Shown here: piece after piece, positions 38,771-47,668 of the stretch | Layout of the letters: each line of letters opens with the position of its first letter | Position numbering within the stretch: the stretch's first letter is position 1 | From: Xylophilus rhododendri | Lineage (GTDB): Bacteria; Pseudomonadota; Gammaproteobacteria; Burkholderiales; Burkholderiaceae_C | Length of the DNA: 64,000 nt | Assembly (NCBI RefSeq): GCF_009906855.1 | Contig: NZ_CP047650.1 | Coordinates: 4,154,001-4,218,000 of the forward strand | Direction of reading: 5' to 3' | Notes under the pieces: model-generated | The model's database searches: none | Told to the model about the DNA's origin: nothing | Seen by the model: only the letters and a program-made list of their open reading frames with translations | Translations under genes and position numbers: made by a program

Positions 38771-39226
38771 ATGAAAGTCAGCGACATCCTTCGTGTGAAG
38801 GGCGGCACCCTCTTCACCGTCGAGCCCGACGATTCCCTGGCCACCGCCGTGGAAACCATGGCCGAGCGCGACATCGGCTCCCTGGTGGTGATGGAGCACG
38901 GCGACCTGGTCGGCATGCTGACCTTCCGCGAGGTGATCCAGACCATCGTCGCCAACGGCAATGCGGTCGGCAGCAAGCTGGTGCGCAGCGCCATGGACCG
39001 CGCCCCGCTCACCTGCACCCCCGAGACCGAACTCGACGAAGTGCGCCGCATGATGCTGGAGCGGCATGCCCGCTACCTGCCGGTGCTCAACGCCGGCCGC
39101 CTCGACGGCGTGATCAGCTTCTACGACGTCGCCAAGGCGGTGGTGGACAGCCAGAACTTCGAGAACAAGATGCTCAAGGCCTACATCCGCGACTGGCCGG
39201 AAGACCACGAAGAGCAGCCCACCTGA
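38771..39226 (+). CDS. CBS-domain pair protein
   Basis: A 151-residue stand-alone protein made of two CBS domains (residues 1-60 and 70-130), with GSLVVMEHGDLVGMLTFREV and HARYLPVLNAGRLDGVISFYDV. Such proteins bind adenine nucleotides (AMP, ATP, SAM) and act as energy sensors in the cytoplasm. An AGGAGA ribosome site is 6 bp before the ATG. It lies between the two paralogous PIP-box genes, which are both on the other strand; whether it belongs with them functionally is unclear, and similar genes are common in Comamonadaceae outside such contexts. Confidence 0.92.
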   Translation: MKVSDILRVKGGTLFTVEPDDSLATAVETMAERDIGSLVVMEHGDLVGMLTFREVIQTIVANGNAVGSKLVRSAMDRAPLTCTPETELDEVRRMMLERHARYLPVLNAGRLDGVISFYDVAKAVVDSQNFENKMLKAYIRDWPEDHEEQPT

Positions 39227-39240
39227 GAGCTGCCTGCGCG

Positions 39241-39921
39241 CTAGCACCGGATATAGCTCCACAGCTTGCGCATGGTGCTGCCGGTGATGCGGTCGATGCG
39301 GCAGACGATGGCCCGCTCCAGCCGCCCCACCATGTCTTTCTGGATCTGGAAGCCGGTGCCCAGCGTCTGCACGGAATATTGCAGCATCTTGCCGACTTCC
39401 TCCTCGATCAGGAGCGCATGCTGCTTCGGGTATTTCCAGAGCATGGCGTCACGCGCCATTTCCAGCTGGTCGATGAATTCGTCGATCATGGCGCAGCGCC
39501 GCATGAATTCCGAACCGTATTCGGTGTTTTCGCCGCCGAGGGCTGTCAGCGCCTCCACCAGGAGTTTTCCCGCTATCCGGCGATCGAAGCGGCTGTCGCG
39601 CCGAGCCTGCCACCTGGAGAAGCCGTAGCCCTGCAGCGCGCTGGCCACCGTCAGGCACTTGCTCAGCGCGAGCTTGCCGGAGGGCGGAATGACCTTGGCA
39701 GGCCGCAGCGGGCCGCGGCGTGTGCGCCTGGCCGGTGCAGGGTCTTCGGTCTGGTGATCCTTCTCGCCGTCCTCTAGCAGGGCGGCGATTCCCGGCGGCA
39801 ATTCACGCTCGCCGAGCGGCACGGCGGGCCGGTAGGGCGCACTGCCGGAAGTCAGGTGCGCGGGCGATGTCCAGGTGGATGGCATCGCGATGGACGGCTG
39901 GAAGGCTTGCAGGGCAGGCAT
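39241..39921 (-). CDS. Candidate type III effector, paralogue of the gene at 37896-38591
   Basis: A 226-residue protein of unknown family. Residues 1-45 are rich in Ser, Pro and Ala, as in type III export signals; the rest is helical with acidic and basic stretches. The block [19 protein letters not shown] (from residue 128) aligns without gaps to the paralogue, and the C-terminus ends RKLWSYIRC with a terminal Cys. The ATG at 39921 is chosen since GGAG lies 7 bp before it and an upstream ATG overlaps the presumed -10. PIP box 4 lies 62 bp upstream. The coding sequence looks less GC-rich than neighbours, which hints at transfer. Confidence 0.7.
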   Translation of the reverse strand: MPALQAFQPSIAMPSTWTSPAHLTSGSAPYRPAVPLGERELPPGIAALLEDGEKDHQTEDPAPARRTRRGPLRPAKVIPPSGKLALSKCLTVASALQGYGFSRWQARRDSRFDRRIAGKLLVEALTALGGENTEYGSEFMRRCAMIDEFIDQLEMARDAMLWKYPKQHALLIEEEVGKMLQYSVQTLGTGFQIQKDMVGRLERAIVCRIDRITGSTMRKLWSYIRC

Positions 39922-39982
39922 GGCTTTGCTCCATTGATGACGCGGCATCTTGGCCGCGGCAGGCCCTGTGCGAGGCGTGCCA

Positions 39983-40007
39983 GCGAAGCGCTGCGGCCGC
40001 GCGCGAA
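39983..40007 (-). promoter_or_regulatory. PIP box 4 (TTCGC-N15-TTCGC, minus strand)
   Basis: On the minus strand TTCGC (40007-40003) and TTCGC (39987-39983) are 15 bp apart. After 30 bp comes CAAGAT (39952-39947), a full match to the YANNNT consensus. The ATG is at 39921. The box lies in the 167 bp gap to the divergent aroC gene. Confidence 0.8.
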
Positions 40008-40088
40008 CCGGCCGGGGCCGCATCCACGGCCGGTCGCAAGACCGCGGCGAAGCGCCACGCAGGCGGCGCTGGGATAATCGCCGCCCAT

Positions 40089-41188
40089 ATGAGCGGCAAT
40101 ACCTTCGGAAAACTCTTCGCGGTCACCAACTTCGGTGAATCCCACGGCCCTGCCATCGGTTGCGTGATCGACGGCTGCCCACCCGGCATGGAACTGTCGG
40201 AGGCCGACATCCAGGTCGAACTCGACCGCCGCCGGCCCGGCACCAGCCGGCATGTCACCCAGCGCAACGAGCCGGACGCGGTGGAGATCCTCTCCGGCGT
40301 CTACCAGGGCCGCACCACCGGCACGCCGATCGCCCTGCTGATCCGCAATGCCGACCAGCGCAGCAAGGACTATTCGGCCATCGCCGAGACCTTCCGGCCC
40401 GGCCACGCCGACTACACCTACTGGCACAAGTTCGGCATCCGCGATCCGCGCGGCGGCGGGCGTTCCTCGGCCCGGCTGACCGCGCCCACCGTGGCTGCTG
40501 GCGCCGTGGCCCGCAAGTGGCTGGCCGAGCACCATGGCATTTCGCTGCGCGGCTGCATGACGCAGATCGGCGAGCTGCCGATCGGCTTCGAGGACTGGGC
40601 GCATGTGCCGAACAATCCCTTCTATGCGCCGGTGGCCGATGTGTCGGCGCTGGAGGACTACATGGATGCCTTGCGCAAGGCAGGCGACTCCTGCGGGGCT
40701 CGCTTGCGGGTGGTGGCGCAGGGCGTGCCGGTGGGCTGGGGCGAGCCGCTCTACGACAAGCTCGATGCCGATATCGCCTACGCGATGATGGGGCTCAATG
40801 CCGTCAAGGGCGTGGAGATCGGGGCCGGGTTCGCCAGTGTGTCCCAGCGTGGCACGGTGCATGGCGATTCGCTGCGTCCTTCGGGGTTCGCTTCCAACAA
40901 TGCCGGCGGGGTGCTGGGGGGATCAGCACGGGGCAGGATATCGAGGTGTCGATCGCCATCAAGCCGACCAGCTCCATCATCAGTCCGCGGGAGTCGATCG
41001 ACGTGCATGGGAATCCGGTGGATGTGGTGACCAAGGGGCGGCACGATCCCTGTGTGGGGATCCGGGCCACCCCTATCGTCGAGTCGCTGCTGGCGCTGGT
41101 GCTGATCGACCATGCGTTGCGGCATCGGGCGCACTGTGGGGATGTGCGGGTTGCGGCCGGGGAGCCTATTCGGGCTTCCTTGCTCTGA
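40089..41188 (+). pseudogene. aroC: Chorismate synthase, interrupted by a -1 frameshift in a G6 run
   Basis: Last enzyme of the shikimate pathway, converting EPSP to chorismate with reduced FMN. The N-terminus ([24 protein letters not shown]) and [14 protein letters not shown] motifs are intact. The frame breaks after [11 protein letters not shown]: the first frame runs on to a stop at 41030, while the correct continuation [19 protein letters not shown] to RASLL lies in another frame and ends at 41188. One extra G in the run at 40916-40921 restores a 366-residue protein of normal length. Since aroC is normally needed for aromatic synthesis and no second copy is visible here, a sequencing error is the likeliest cause. 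Confidence 0.88.
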
Positions 41189-41199
41189 TTTTCGGGGGG

Positions 41200-41222
41200 C
41201 CCTCCGCAGAGGAGACAACCCC
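41200..41222. repeat. Solo end of the inverted-repeat element
   Basis: 23 bp, CCCTCCGCAGAGGAGACAAC followed by CCC, agreeing at 21 of 23 positions with the right end of the element at 20764-20786 and exactly with the first 16 bp of its left end. It sits between convergent aroC and mrpG, as the full element sits between convergent genes. Confidence 0.7.
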
Positions 41223-41256
41223 AACTAACCGCACTGGCAAACGCCGCTCCCCCACC

Positions 41257-41631
41257 TCAAGGAGCGGAAGAAGAATCGCCCTGTGAAGCCAGCGGCGGCG
41301 GCACCCCCGCAGTACCCGCCCGTCGATGGCGAAACACCGCCGCACGCATCAGGAAGAAGGTGCTGACCGGCACGGTCAGGGCCAGCAGCGCAGGCACCAG
41401 CAGTGGATGCAAGGCCAGGCGCTTCTCGCCAAAGGAGAAGAACAGCGCGGCGGCAATGGCCACCGACCAGGCCCCCAGCGTGCTGGCCAGCGTGGTCGCA
41501 TGCACCCGCTGAAAGAAGCTCGGCATCCGCAGTACGCCCAAAGCGCCCACCAGCGCCAGTGCCGAACCCAGCAGGATCAGCATCCCGCACAGGGCCTGCA
41601 CCCAGGCGGGCAGGTCGGCGACAGCGCTCAT
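41257..41631 (-). CDS. mrpG: Mrp/Pha Na+(K+)/H+ antiporter subunit G
   Basis: A 124-residue membrane protein with three hydrophobic segments, matching MrpG/PhaG (GVLRMPSFFQRVHATTLASTLGAW is the family hallmark). It is the last subunit of a multi-protein cation/proton antiporter in the inner membrane. Its ATG overlaps the mrpF stop by 4 bp. The 3' end is G/T-rich on the coding strand and faces aroC across the solo repeat. Confidence 0.93.
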   Translation of the reverse strand: MSAVADLPAWVQALCGMLILLGSALALVGALGVLRMPSFFQRVHATTLASTLGAWSVAIAAALFFSFGEKRLALHPLLVPALLALTVPVSTFFLMRAAVFRHRRAGTAGVPPPLASQGDSSSAP

Positions 41632-41909
41632 TCCACCACCTCCCCGCGCAGCACGAACTTGGCCATGGCACTGGAAGACGCGAAGCCCAGCAGCGCGATC
41701 AGCAGCGCCACCTCGAAGTACGCGCCGCCGCCGTTGGCACGCAGCCCCAGCACCAGCACCAGCAGCACCGAGGCGGTGTAGAGCGCATCCAGCGCCAGGA
41801 TGCGGTCCTCGGCCAGCGGGCCCAGCAGCAGCCGCAGCAGGGCGCAGGCCATGGCCAGCAGCAGCATCAGGGGGCCCAGCCAGAGGGCGCAGGCAAGAAC
41901 GGAGTTCAT
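41628..41909 (-). CDS. mrpF: Mrp antiporter subunit F
   Basis: A 93-residue membrane protein with three hydrophobic segments, matching MrpF (GPLAEDRILALDALYTASVLLVLVLG carries the conserved acidic residues). It forms part of the small-subunit module of the Mrp complex. Both ends overlap neighbouring genes by 4 bp (ATGA with mrpE upstream and with mrpG downstream), so translation of the set is coupled. Length is standard. Confidence 0.93.
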   Translation of the reverse strand: MNSVLACALWLGPLMLLLAMACALLRLLLGPLAEDRILALDALYTASVLLVLVLGLRANGGGAYFEVALLIALLGFASSSAMAKFVLRGEVVE

Positions 41910-42397
41910 GTCTCGAAGATCTCCCGCAGGGGTTGTTCGTAATGGAGGCGGATATGGGCCAGCAGGCGTTCGTTGTCGCGGGTGTCGAACACATGCAGCA
42001 GCAGCGCGCTGCGGTCGGCCGCGAGCTCCGCCAGCGCGGTGCCGGGCACGGCCGAGACGATGACGGCCAGGGTGGCCAGGGCGTGGCTGTCCTGCAGCAG
42101 CAGCGGCACACGCAGGAAGCCGGAGGGGATGTCGCCGGCGCGGCGGGTCAGCAGCAGCCAGGCGACTTCCAGGCAGGAGCGGGTGGCATCGACCGTGACC
42201 CGCCACAGCAGCGCCAGCGCCAGCAGCGGCCGCCGCGCATGCGGGCGCGAAGGACGCAGCCCGGCGGTGAGCACTGGCACGGCCAGGCCGACGGCGATGG
42301 CGCCCAGCCAGACGACCGGGCCGTGTTCGTCCCACAGCACCAGCCAGAGCAGGGCCAGGGCGAGCGAGAGCAGGGGCGCGGGCAGCAGCTTCCTCAT
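41906..42397 (-). CDS. mrpE: Mrp antiporter subunit E
   Basis: A 163-residue protein of the MrpE family with two or three hydrophobic N-terminal segments and a soluble C-terminal half (SAVPGTALAELAADRSALLLHVFDT). It is required for assembly of the cation/proton antiporter. It overlaps mrpD and mrpF by 4 bp each. Sequence and length are ordinary for the family. Confidence 0.92.
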   Translation of the reverse strand: MRKLLPAPLLSLALALLWLVLWDEHGPVVWLGAIAVGLAVPVLTAGLRPSRPHARRPLLALALLWRVTVDATRSCLEVAWLLLTRRAGDIPSGFLRVPLLLQDSHALATLAVIVSAVPGTALAELAADRSALLLHVFDTRDNERLLAHIRLHYEQPLREIFET

Positions 42398-44067
42398 GGC
42401 GCGGCCTCCGTCGGAACCACGGCGCGGGTGCGCATGACGGCCTGCACATAGACCTGCGGCTTCTGCAGCGTGGCGGCGGTCTGTTCCAGATAGGCCAGCA
42501 CCGGGCCGCCGAACACCGTCAGGCCCACGCAGCCGGCCAGCAGCAGTGCCACCGGCGCGCATTCCACCAGCCGCAGCCGCGGCACGCCGCGCTCGCGCGC
42601 GGTCCAGAAATGCCGCATGCCGGCGCGGCCGAAACCCACCAGGCAGGCCAGGCCGGTGGCCAGCAGCAGCGTGGCGAACAGCCAGCCGGCCGCGCCGGGT
42701 GTGTTGGATCCGCCTTGCAGCACCGCCACGTCGGTCACGCCATGGCCCAGGCCCAGCGGATTGAACAGGCCGGTCAGCAGCGCCACCTTGGCGGTGAAGC
42801 CCGACAGCGGCGGCAGTCCGGCCAGCACCAGGGCGCACAGCAGGAAGGCCATGCCCAGGGCGGCGATGGCGCCGGGCAGGGCGCGGCCGGTGGGTTGCTC
42901 CTGAGGCTCGTCGATGTCTATGCCTTCCAGCGGCTTGAGGTCACGGCCCAGGAAGGGCGCCTGGCTGGCCTGCTGGTGGGCGGGAAAGGCCGCGCCGCCG
43001 TTGCGCCAGCGCTCGATCAGGTCGGTCAGCAGCAGGAAGGCGCTGGCCGCGAGAGTGGAACTGGCCAGGTAGTAGAGGGCGGCGCCGGTCAGGCGCGGCG
43101 CCTCCAGGCCGATGGCCGAGAGCACCGTGCCGGATGACACCAGCAGCGCATAGCCCGCCAGATAGGCCAGTCGCTGCGAGGCCAGCAGGCCGGCGATGCC
43201 GAAGACGATGGTGCCCAGGCCCATGGCGATCAGCGCGTCGTGGCCGTCCGAGCCCGGAAAACACAGGGTGCCTAGGCGCAGCAGCGCATACAGGCCCACC
43301 TTGCTCATCACCGCGAACAGCGCGGCCGAGGGCGGCGTGGCGGCCGCATAGGCACGCACCAGCCAGAAGTTGAGCGGCCAGGCTGCGGCCTTGGTCAGGA
43401 AGGTCACGGCCAGCAGCGCCGCGCCGGTGCGTGCCAGCGCCGCGTCGCCGGGCAGCAGGCGCGGAATGCGTTGCGCCAGGTCGGCCATGTTGAGGGTGCC
43501 GGTGCTGCCGTAGACCAGGGCCGCGCCCACCAGGAACAGCGACGAGGCCGCCAGATTGAGCGCCACGTAATGCATGCCGGCCTGCACCCGCGCGCCGCCC
43601 GAGCCGTGCAGCAGCAGGCCATAGGAGGCGGCCAGCAAGATCTCGAAGAAGACGAAGAGGTTGAACAGGTCGCCGGTGAGGAAGGCGCCGGCCAGGCCCA
43701 TCACCTGCAGCTGGAACAGCGGATGGAAATGCACGCCCACCCGCTGCCAGCGCGCGGTGGAGAACACCAGGCCGGCCAGCGCCACCGCATGCATCAGCAC
43801 CAGCATGAAAGCCGACAGCCGGTCGGCCACCAGCACGATGCCGAAGGGCGCCTTCCAGTTGCCGGCGAGGTACACGGCCGGGCTGCCGTCGGCACCGCCC
43901 GCGCCCACCCGCAGCAGCAAGAACACCGACAGGATCAGCCCCAGGCCGGTGGCGGCGATGCCCAGCCAGGCCTGCAGCCGGTAGCGGCCGGTGCCGCCCA
44001 GCAGCATCAGGGCGGCGGCCAGCATGGGCAGCAGGACGGGGGCGACCACCAGGTGCTGCGGGCTCAT
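42394..44067 (-). CDS. mrpD: Mrp antiporter subunit D (NuoM/NuoN-like)
   Basis: A 557-residue membrane protein with about 14 hydrophobic segments, related to proton-pumping subunits of complex I. Conserved pieces include FFEILLAASYGLLLHG with the key Glu and LTKAAAWPLNFWLVRAYAAAT with the key Lys. A polar loop of about 50 residues before the last segments is longer than in Bacillus MrpD but common in this bacterial group. It overlaps mrpC and mrpE by 4 bp each. Confidence 0.93.
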   Translation of the reverse strand: MSPQHLVVAPVLLPMLAAALMLLGGTGRYRLQAWLGIAATGLGLILSVFLLLRVGAGGADGSPAVYLAGNWKAPFGIVLVADRLSAFMLVLMHAVALAGLVFSTARWQRVGVHFHPLFQLQVMGLAGAFLTGDLFNLFVFFEILLAASYGLLLHGSGGARVQAGMHYVALNLAASSLFLVGAALVYGSTGTLNMADLAQRIPRLLPGDAALARTGAALLAVTFLTKAAAWPLNFWLVRAYAAATPPSAALFAVMSKVGLYALLRLGTLCFPGSDGHDALIAMGLGTIVFGIAGLLASQRLAYLAGYALLVSSGTVLSAIGLEAPRLTGAALYYLASSTLAASAFLLLTDLIERWRNGGAAFPAHQQASQAPFLGRDLKPLEGIDIDEPQEQPTGRALPGAIAALGMAFLLCALVLAGLPPLSGFTAKVALLTGLFNPLGLGHGVTDVAVLQGGSNTPGAAGWLFATLLLATGLACLVGFGRAGMRHFWTARERGVPRLRLVECAPVALLLAGCVGLTVFGGPVLAYLEQTAATLQKPQVYVQAVMRTRAVVPTEAAP

Positions 44068-44573
44068 GCGCGGCCTCCGGGGGCGGGCGGGTCTTCGTCG
44101 GCGTCCTCGGCGTCGCCACAGGGCATGGCGATGGTGCCCTGGCGGGCGGCGTCGGCGCTCTCGGCATCCTCGGCGCTGTCGTTGGGGCTGTCGTTGGCGC
44201 CGGTGTCGGCCGGCGATTCGTCGCGCGGGCCGGGCGGGGCATGGATGCCGTCCACATGGTCGTTGCCCGACAGGCCGCGCAGCGCCATGGTCACCACCAG
44301 CAGCAGGGCGGTCATGGCGAAGCCGATGACGATGGCGGTCAGCACAAGGGCCTGCGGCAGCGGATCGTCGTAGTGCTGCAGCGAGCCGCCCAGGGGGCCG
44401 AGCAGCACCGGCTCGCGGTCCACGCTGAGCCGGCCGGTGGCGAAGATGAACAGGTTGACCGCATAGGACAGCAGCGCCAGTCCCACCACCACCTGGAAGC
44501 TGCGGCCGCGCAGCAGCAGCCAGACGCCGGTGGAGGCGACCACGCCGATGGCGATGGCGAGGATGGCTTCCAT
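44064..44573 (-). CDS. mrpC: Mrp antiporter subunit C with acidic C-terminal tail
   Basis: A 169-residue protein. Residues 1-105 are the usual three-segment NuoK-like MrpC (NLFIFATGRL and ALVLTAIVIGFAMTALLLV). The last 60 residues form an Asp/Ala/Ser/Pro-rich acidic tail that most MrpC proteins (about 115 residues) lack, and which probably faces the cytoplasm. Its ATG overlaps the mrpA stop by one base (TGATG), and its stop overlaps mrpD. Confidence 0.92.
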   Translation of the reverse strand: MEAILAIAIGVVASTGVWLLLRGRSFQVVVGLALLSYAVNLFIFATGRLSVDREPVLLGPLGGSLQHYDDPLPQALVLTAIVIGFAMTALLLVVTMALRGLSGNDHVDGIHAPPGPRDESPADTGANDSPNDSAEDAESADAARQGTIAMPCGDAEDADEDPPAPGGRA

Positions 44574-47530
44574 CAGTCGTTTCCTTGCGCGGCGGTCGCG
44601 GCCTCGGCGGCCTGGCCGTGGCGGCGGGGTTTGTCTTCCTCGCCGCCGCGCGCCGAGGCGCGGTGGGCGCGCACCGACTGGTGGGCGACGGAGGTGAGCA
44701 TCATCAGCGTGGTGCCGACCACCACCGCGAACACTCCCAGGTCGAAGAAGAAGGCGCTGGGCAGGTGCACGCCGTCCGGGCCCGGCCAGGGCAGGTGCAC
44801 CGTGTGGCTGGTGAGGAAGGGATAGCCCCAGACCCAGGCGCCGGCGCCGGTGGCCAGCAGCAGGAGCATGCCGGTGGCGATCCAGCGGCGCGGCCGCAGG
44901 CCGACCCGCGCATCCACCCACTGCGTGCCCGACACCAGGTATTGCAGCAGGATGGCGATGGCCAGTACCAGCGCGGCCACGAAGCCGCCGCCCGGCGCGT
45001 TATGGCCGCGCAGGAAGAGCCAGGCCGCGACGGCCGCGGCCAGCGGCAGCAGCAGGCGCACCAGCACGGCGGGGATGGTGAGATAGCCGACGGCGGTGTC
45101 GTGCACATGGCGCGGGTTGACCAGGTCGGTGCTGGTTTCGGGCAGCTCGCGTTGCTGGGCCGGCAGCGCCAGGGCCGCGCGCGCCGGGCGGAAGCGCCGC
45201 AGCAGGGCATAGACGGTGAGCGCCACGATGGCCAGCACCACCGATTCGCCGAAGGTGTCGAAGCCGCGGAAGTCCACCAGCATCACATTGACCACATTGG
45301 CGCCACCGGCCTCGGACTGGCTGTTCTTCAGGTAGAAGTCCGAGACGCTGTGGGTCAGCGGCCGGGTCATGGTCCACCAGGCCAGGGCCGACAGGCCGGC
45401 GCCTATGCCGAGCGCCAACAGCAAATCGCGCAGGCGGCGCAGCTGGCGGCCGGCATGCATCTCGATCGGCCGGGCCGGCGGGCGCGGCAGCCAGCGCAGG
45501 GCCAGCAGCAGCAGCACGGTGGTGGCGATCTCGACGGTGAGCTGGGTCAGGGCCAGGTCGGGCGCGGAGCACCAGACGAAGGTCAGGCAGCAGCACAGGC
45601 CAGTGCCGCCCGACAGGGTGAGGGCGGCCAGCCGGCGCCGCCGCGCCGCCCAGGCGGTGCCGATGGCGCAGATGCCGCCGATGGTCCAGAGCAGGGCGAA
45701 GGCCGGGTCCACCGGCAGCGTGGCGCGCGCCGGGCCGGCGGGCAGGTAGGTGGACATGGCCCAGGTGCCGCCGATGAGCGCGGCGCCGAGCAGCCAGCGC
45801 AGCTGCGGCTGGAGCCGGTGGGTGTCGAGCAGCAGGCGCAGGTCGCGCGATTTGCGGGCCAGCTGCACCAGCAGCCAGTGCAGGGCGCGCTGGCCGCTGA
45901 GCCGGCCGATGATGGGCACATGGTCCGATGCGCCATGGGCCAGCCAGGGCCGCAGGAAGTACAGCGCGATGCCGCCAGCGAAGGCCGCCAGGCTCATCAT
46001 CAAGGGCAGATTGAAGCCGTGCCAGATCGCCAGGCTGTATTCCGGCACCTCGCCGCCCAGCACCGGCCGCGCGGCGACGTCGAGGATGTGGCCGATGGAG
46101 CCCTGCGGCGCCACACCCACCACCAGGCAGGCCAGCACCAGCAGCTCGATCGGCAGGCGCATCCAGCGCACCGGCTCGTGCGGTGTCTTCGGCGACTTCA
46201 AGGCCGCCTTCGGGCCGAAGAACACATCGAAGACGAAACGCAGCGCATAGGCCACGCTCAGCGCCCCGGCCAGCGTGGCGGCCACCGGCAGCAGCCACTC
46301 CACCCAGGGCGTGGCAGTGACGAAGGTGGTCTCGGCGAAGAACATTTCCTTGGACAAAAAGCCGTTGAGCAGCGGCACGCCGGCCATCGACGCACTCGCC
46401 ACGATGGCCAGGGTTCCGGTGATCGGCATCAGCCGCCACAGGCCAGAAAGCTTGCGGATGTCGCGGGTGCCGCTCTCGTGGTCCACGATGCCGGCGGCCA
46501 TGAAGAGCGAGGCCTTGAAGGTGGCGTGGTTGAGGATGTGGAACACGCCCGCCACCGCCGCGGTATTGCTGTTGAGCCCGAAGAGCAGGGTGATCAGCCC
46601 CAGGTGCGACAACGTGGAATAGGCCAGCAGCCCCTTCAGGTCGTTCTGGAACAGCGCGGCCCAGGCGCCGATCAGCAGCGTGGCCAGGCCGGCGCCGCCC
46701 ACCATCCAGAACCAGGCGTCGGTGCCCGAGAGCACCGGCCAGAAACGCGCCAGCAGGAACACGCCGGCCTTCACCAGCGTGGCCGAATGCAGGTAGGCCG
46801 ACACGGGCGTGGGCGCGGCCATGGCCTGCGGCAGCCAGAAGTGGAAGGGGAACTGGGCGCTCTTGGTCAGCGCGCCCAGCAGCACCAGCACCAGCATCGG
46901 CAGGTACAGCGGATGGGCGCGCAGGCGGTCGCCGGCGGCCAGCACCGTGTCCATGTCGTAGCCGCCGGCGATATGGCCCATCAGCAGCAGGCCGGCCAGC
47001 AGGCATAGCCCGCCGGTGCCGGTCACCAACAGGGCGTTGCGGGCGCCGCAGCGGGCATCGCGCCGGTGGTACCAGTAGCCGATCAGCAGGAAGGAGAAGA
47101 AGCTGGTCAGCTCCCAGAAGAAGGCCAGCACCACCAGGTGGCCGGCCAGCACCACGCCCACCATCGAGCCCATGAAGGCCAGCATGAAGGCGTAGAAACG
47201 CGGCACCGGATCCTTGGGCGAGAGGTAGTAGCGGGCATACAGGGCGACCAGCGCGCCCATGGCGTAGATCAGCAGGCAGAACAGCCAGGCCATGCCGTCC
47301 AGGCGCAGGGAAAAGCTCAGGCCGATGCTGGGCATCCAGTCGATGCGAGTTTGCAGGGCGGTGCTGCCCACGGCCTGCAGCAGCGCGGGAAAGGTCGACA
47401 CGGTGAGGCCGGTGCCCACCAGCGCGATCGCGCCCGCCAGCAGGGCGCCGGTATTGCGGGCGCGGGTCGGCAGCAGGGCCGCCGCCAGGCTGCCGAGAAA
47501 GGGCAGGACCAGGAGTGCGGTCAGCAGCAT
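44573..47530 (-). CDS. mrpA: Mrp antiporter subunit A fused to subunit B
   Basis: A 985-residue membrane protein and first gene of the operon. The N-terminal 600 residues are NuoL-like MrpA with FFWELTSFFSFLLIGYWYHR and LTKSAQFPFHFWLPQAMAAPT holding the key Glu and Lys. The last 250 residues contain the MbhE-like FDTFGESVVLAIVALTVY region and the MrpB domain (GGGFVAALVLAIAILLQYL). The fusion is the group 2 (Pha-type) layout with six genes rather than seven. The ATG at 47530 opens the first membrane segment; the frame is open upstream without homology. Confidence 0.93.
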   Translation of the reverse strand: MLLTALLVLPFLGSLAAALLPTRARNTGALLAGAIALVGTGLTVSTFPALLQAVGSTALQTRIDWMPSIGLSFSLRLDGMAWLFCLLIYAMGALVALYARYYLSPKDPVPRFYAFMLAFMGSMVGVVLAGHLVVLAFFWELTSFFSFLLIGYWYHRRDARCGARNALLVTGTGGLCLLAGLLLMGHIAGGYDMDTVLAAGDRLRAHPLYLPMLVLVLLGALTKSAQFPFHFWLPQAMAAPTPVSAYLHSATLVKAGVFLLARFWPVLSGTDAWFWMVGGAGLATLLIGAWAALFQNDLKGLLAYSTLSHLGLITLLFGLNSNTAAVAGVFHILNHATFKASLFMAAGIVDHESGTRDIRKLSGLWRLMPITGTLAIVASASMAGVPLLNGFLSKEMFFAETTFVTATPWVEWLLPVAATLAGALSVAYALRFVFDVFFGPKAALKSPKTPHEPVRWMRLPIELLVLACLVVGVAPQGSIGHILDVAARPVLGGEVPEYSLAIWHGFNLPLMMSLAAFAGGIALYFLRPWLAHGASDHVPIIGRLSGQRALHWLLVQLARKSRDLRLLLDTHRLQPQLRWLLGAALIGGTWAMSTYLPAGPARATLPVDPAFALLWTIGGICAIGTAWAARRRRLAALTLSGGTGLCCCLTFVWCSAPDLALTQLTVEIATTVLLLLALRWLPRPPARPIEMHAGRQLRRLRDLLLALGIGAGLSALAWWTMTRPLTHSVSDFYLKNSQSEAGGANVVNVMLVDFRGFDTFGESVVLAIVALTVYALLRRFRPARAALALPAQQRELPETSTDLVNPRHVHDTAVGYLTIPAVLVRLLLPLAAAVAAWLFLRGHNAPGGGFVAALVLAIAILLQYLVSGTQWVDARVGLRPRRWIATGMLLLLATGAGAWVWGYPFLTSHTVHLPWPGPDGVHLPSAFFFDLGVFAVVVGTTLMMLTSVAHQSVRAHRASARGGEEDKPRRHGQAAEAATAAQGND

Positions 47531-47668
47531 GCGCCGGGCCGGAGCAGCGATGAAAAGGAGTTGGGCGCCATCCCGTCGATCATGACGCCTGGTCTCTACC
47601 AGCGTGAAACAAAAAGAGGGCTGCCGCAGCATCGGCGTGACACAAGCGGCGCCTAGCATCCTGCGCCC

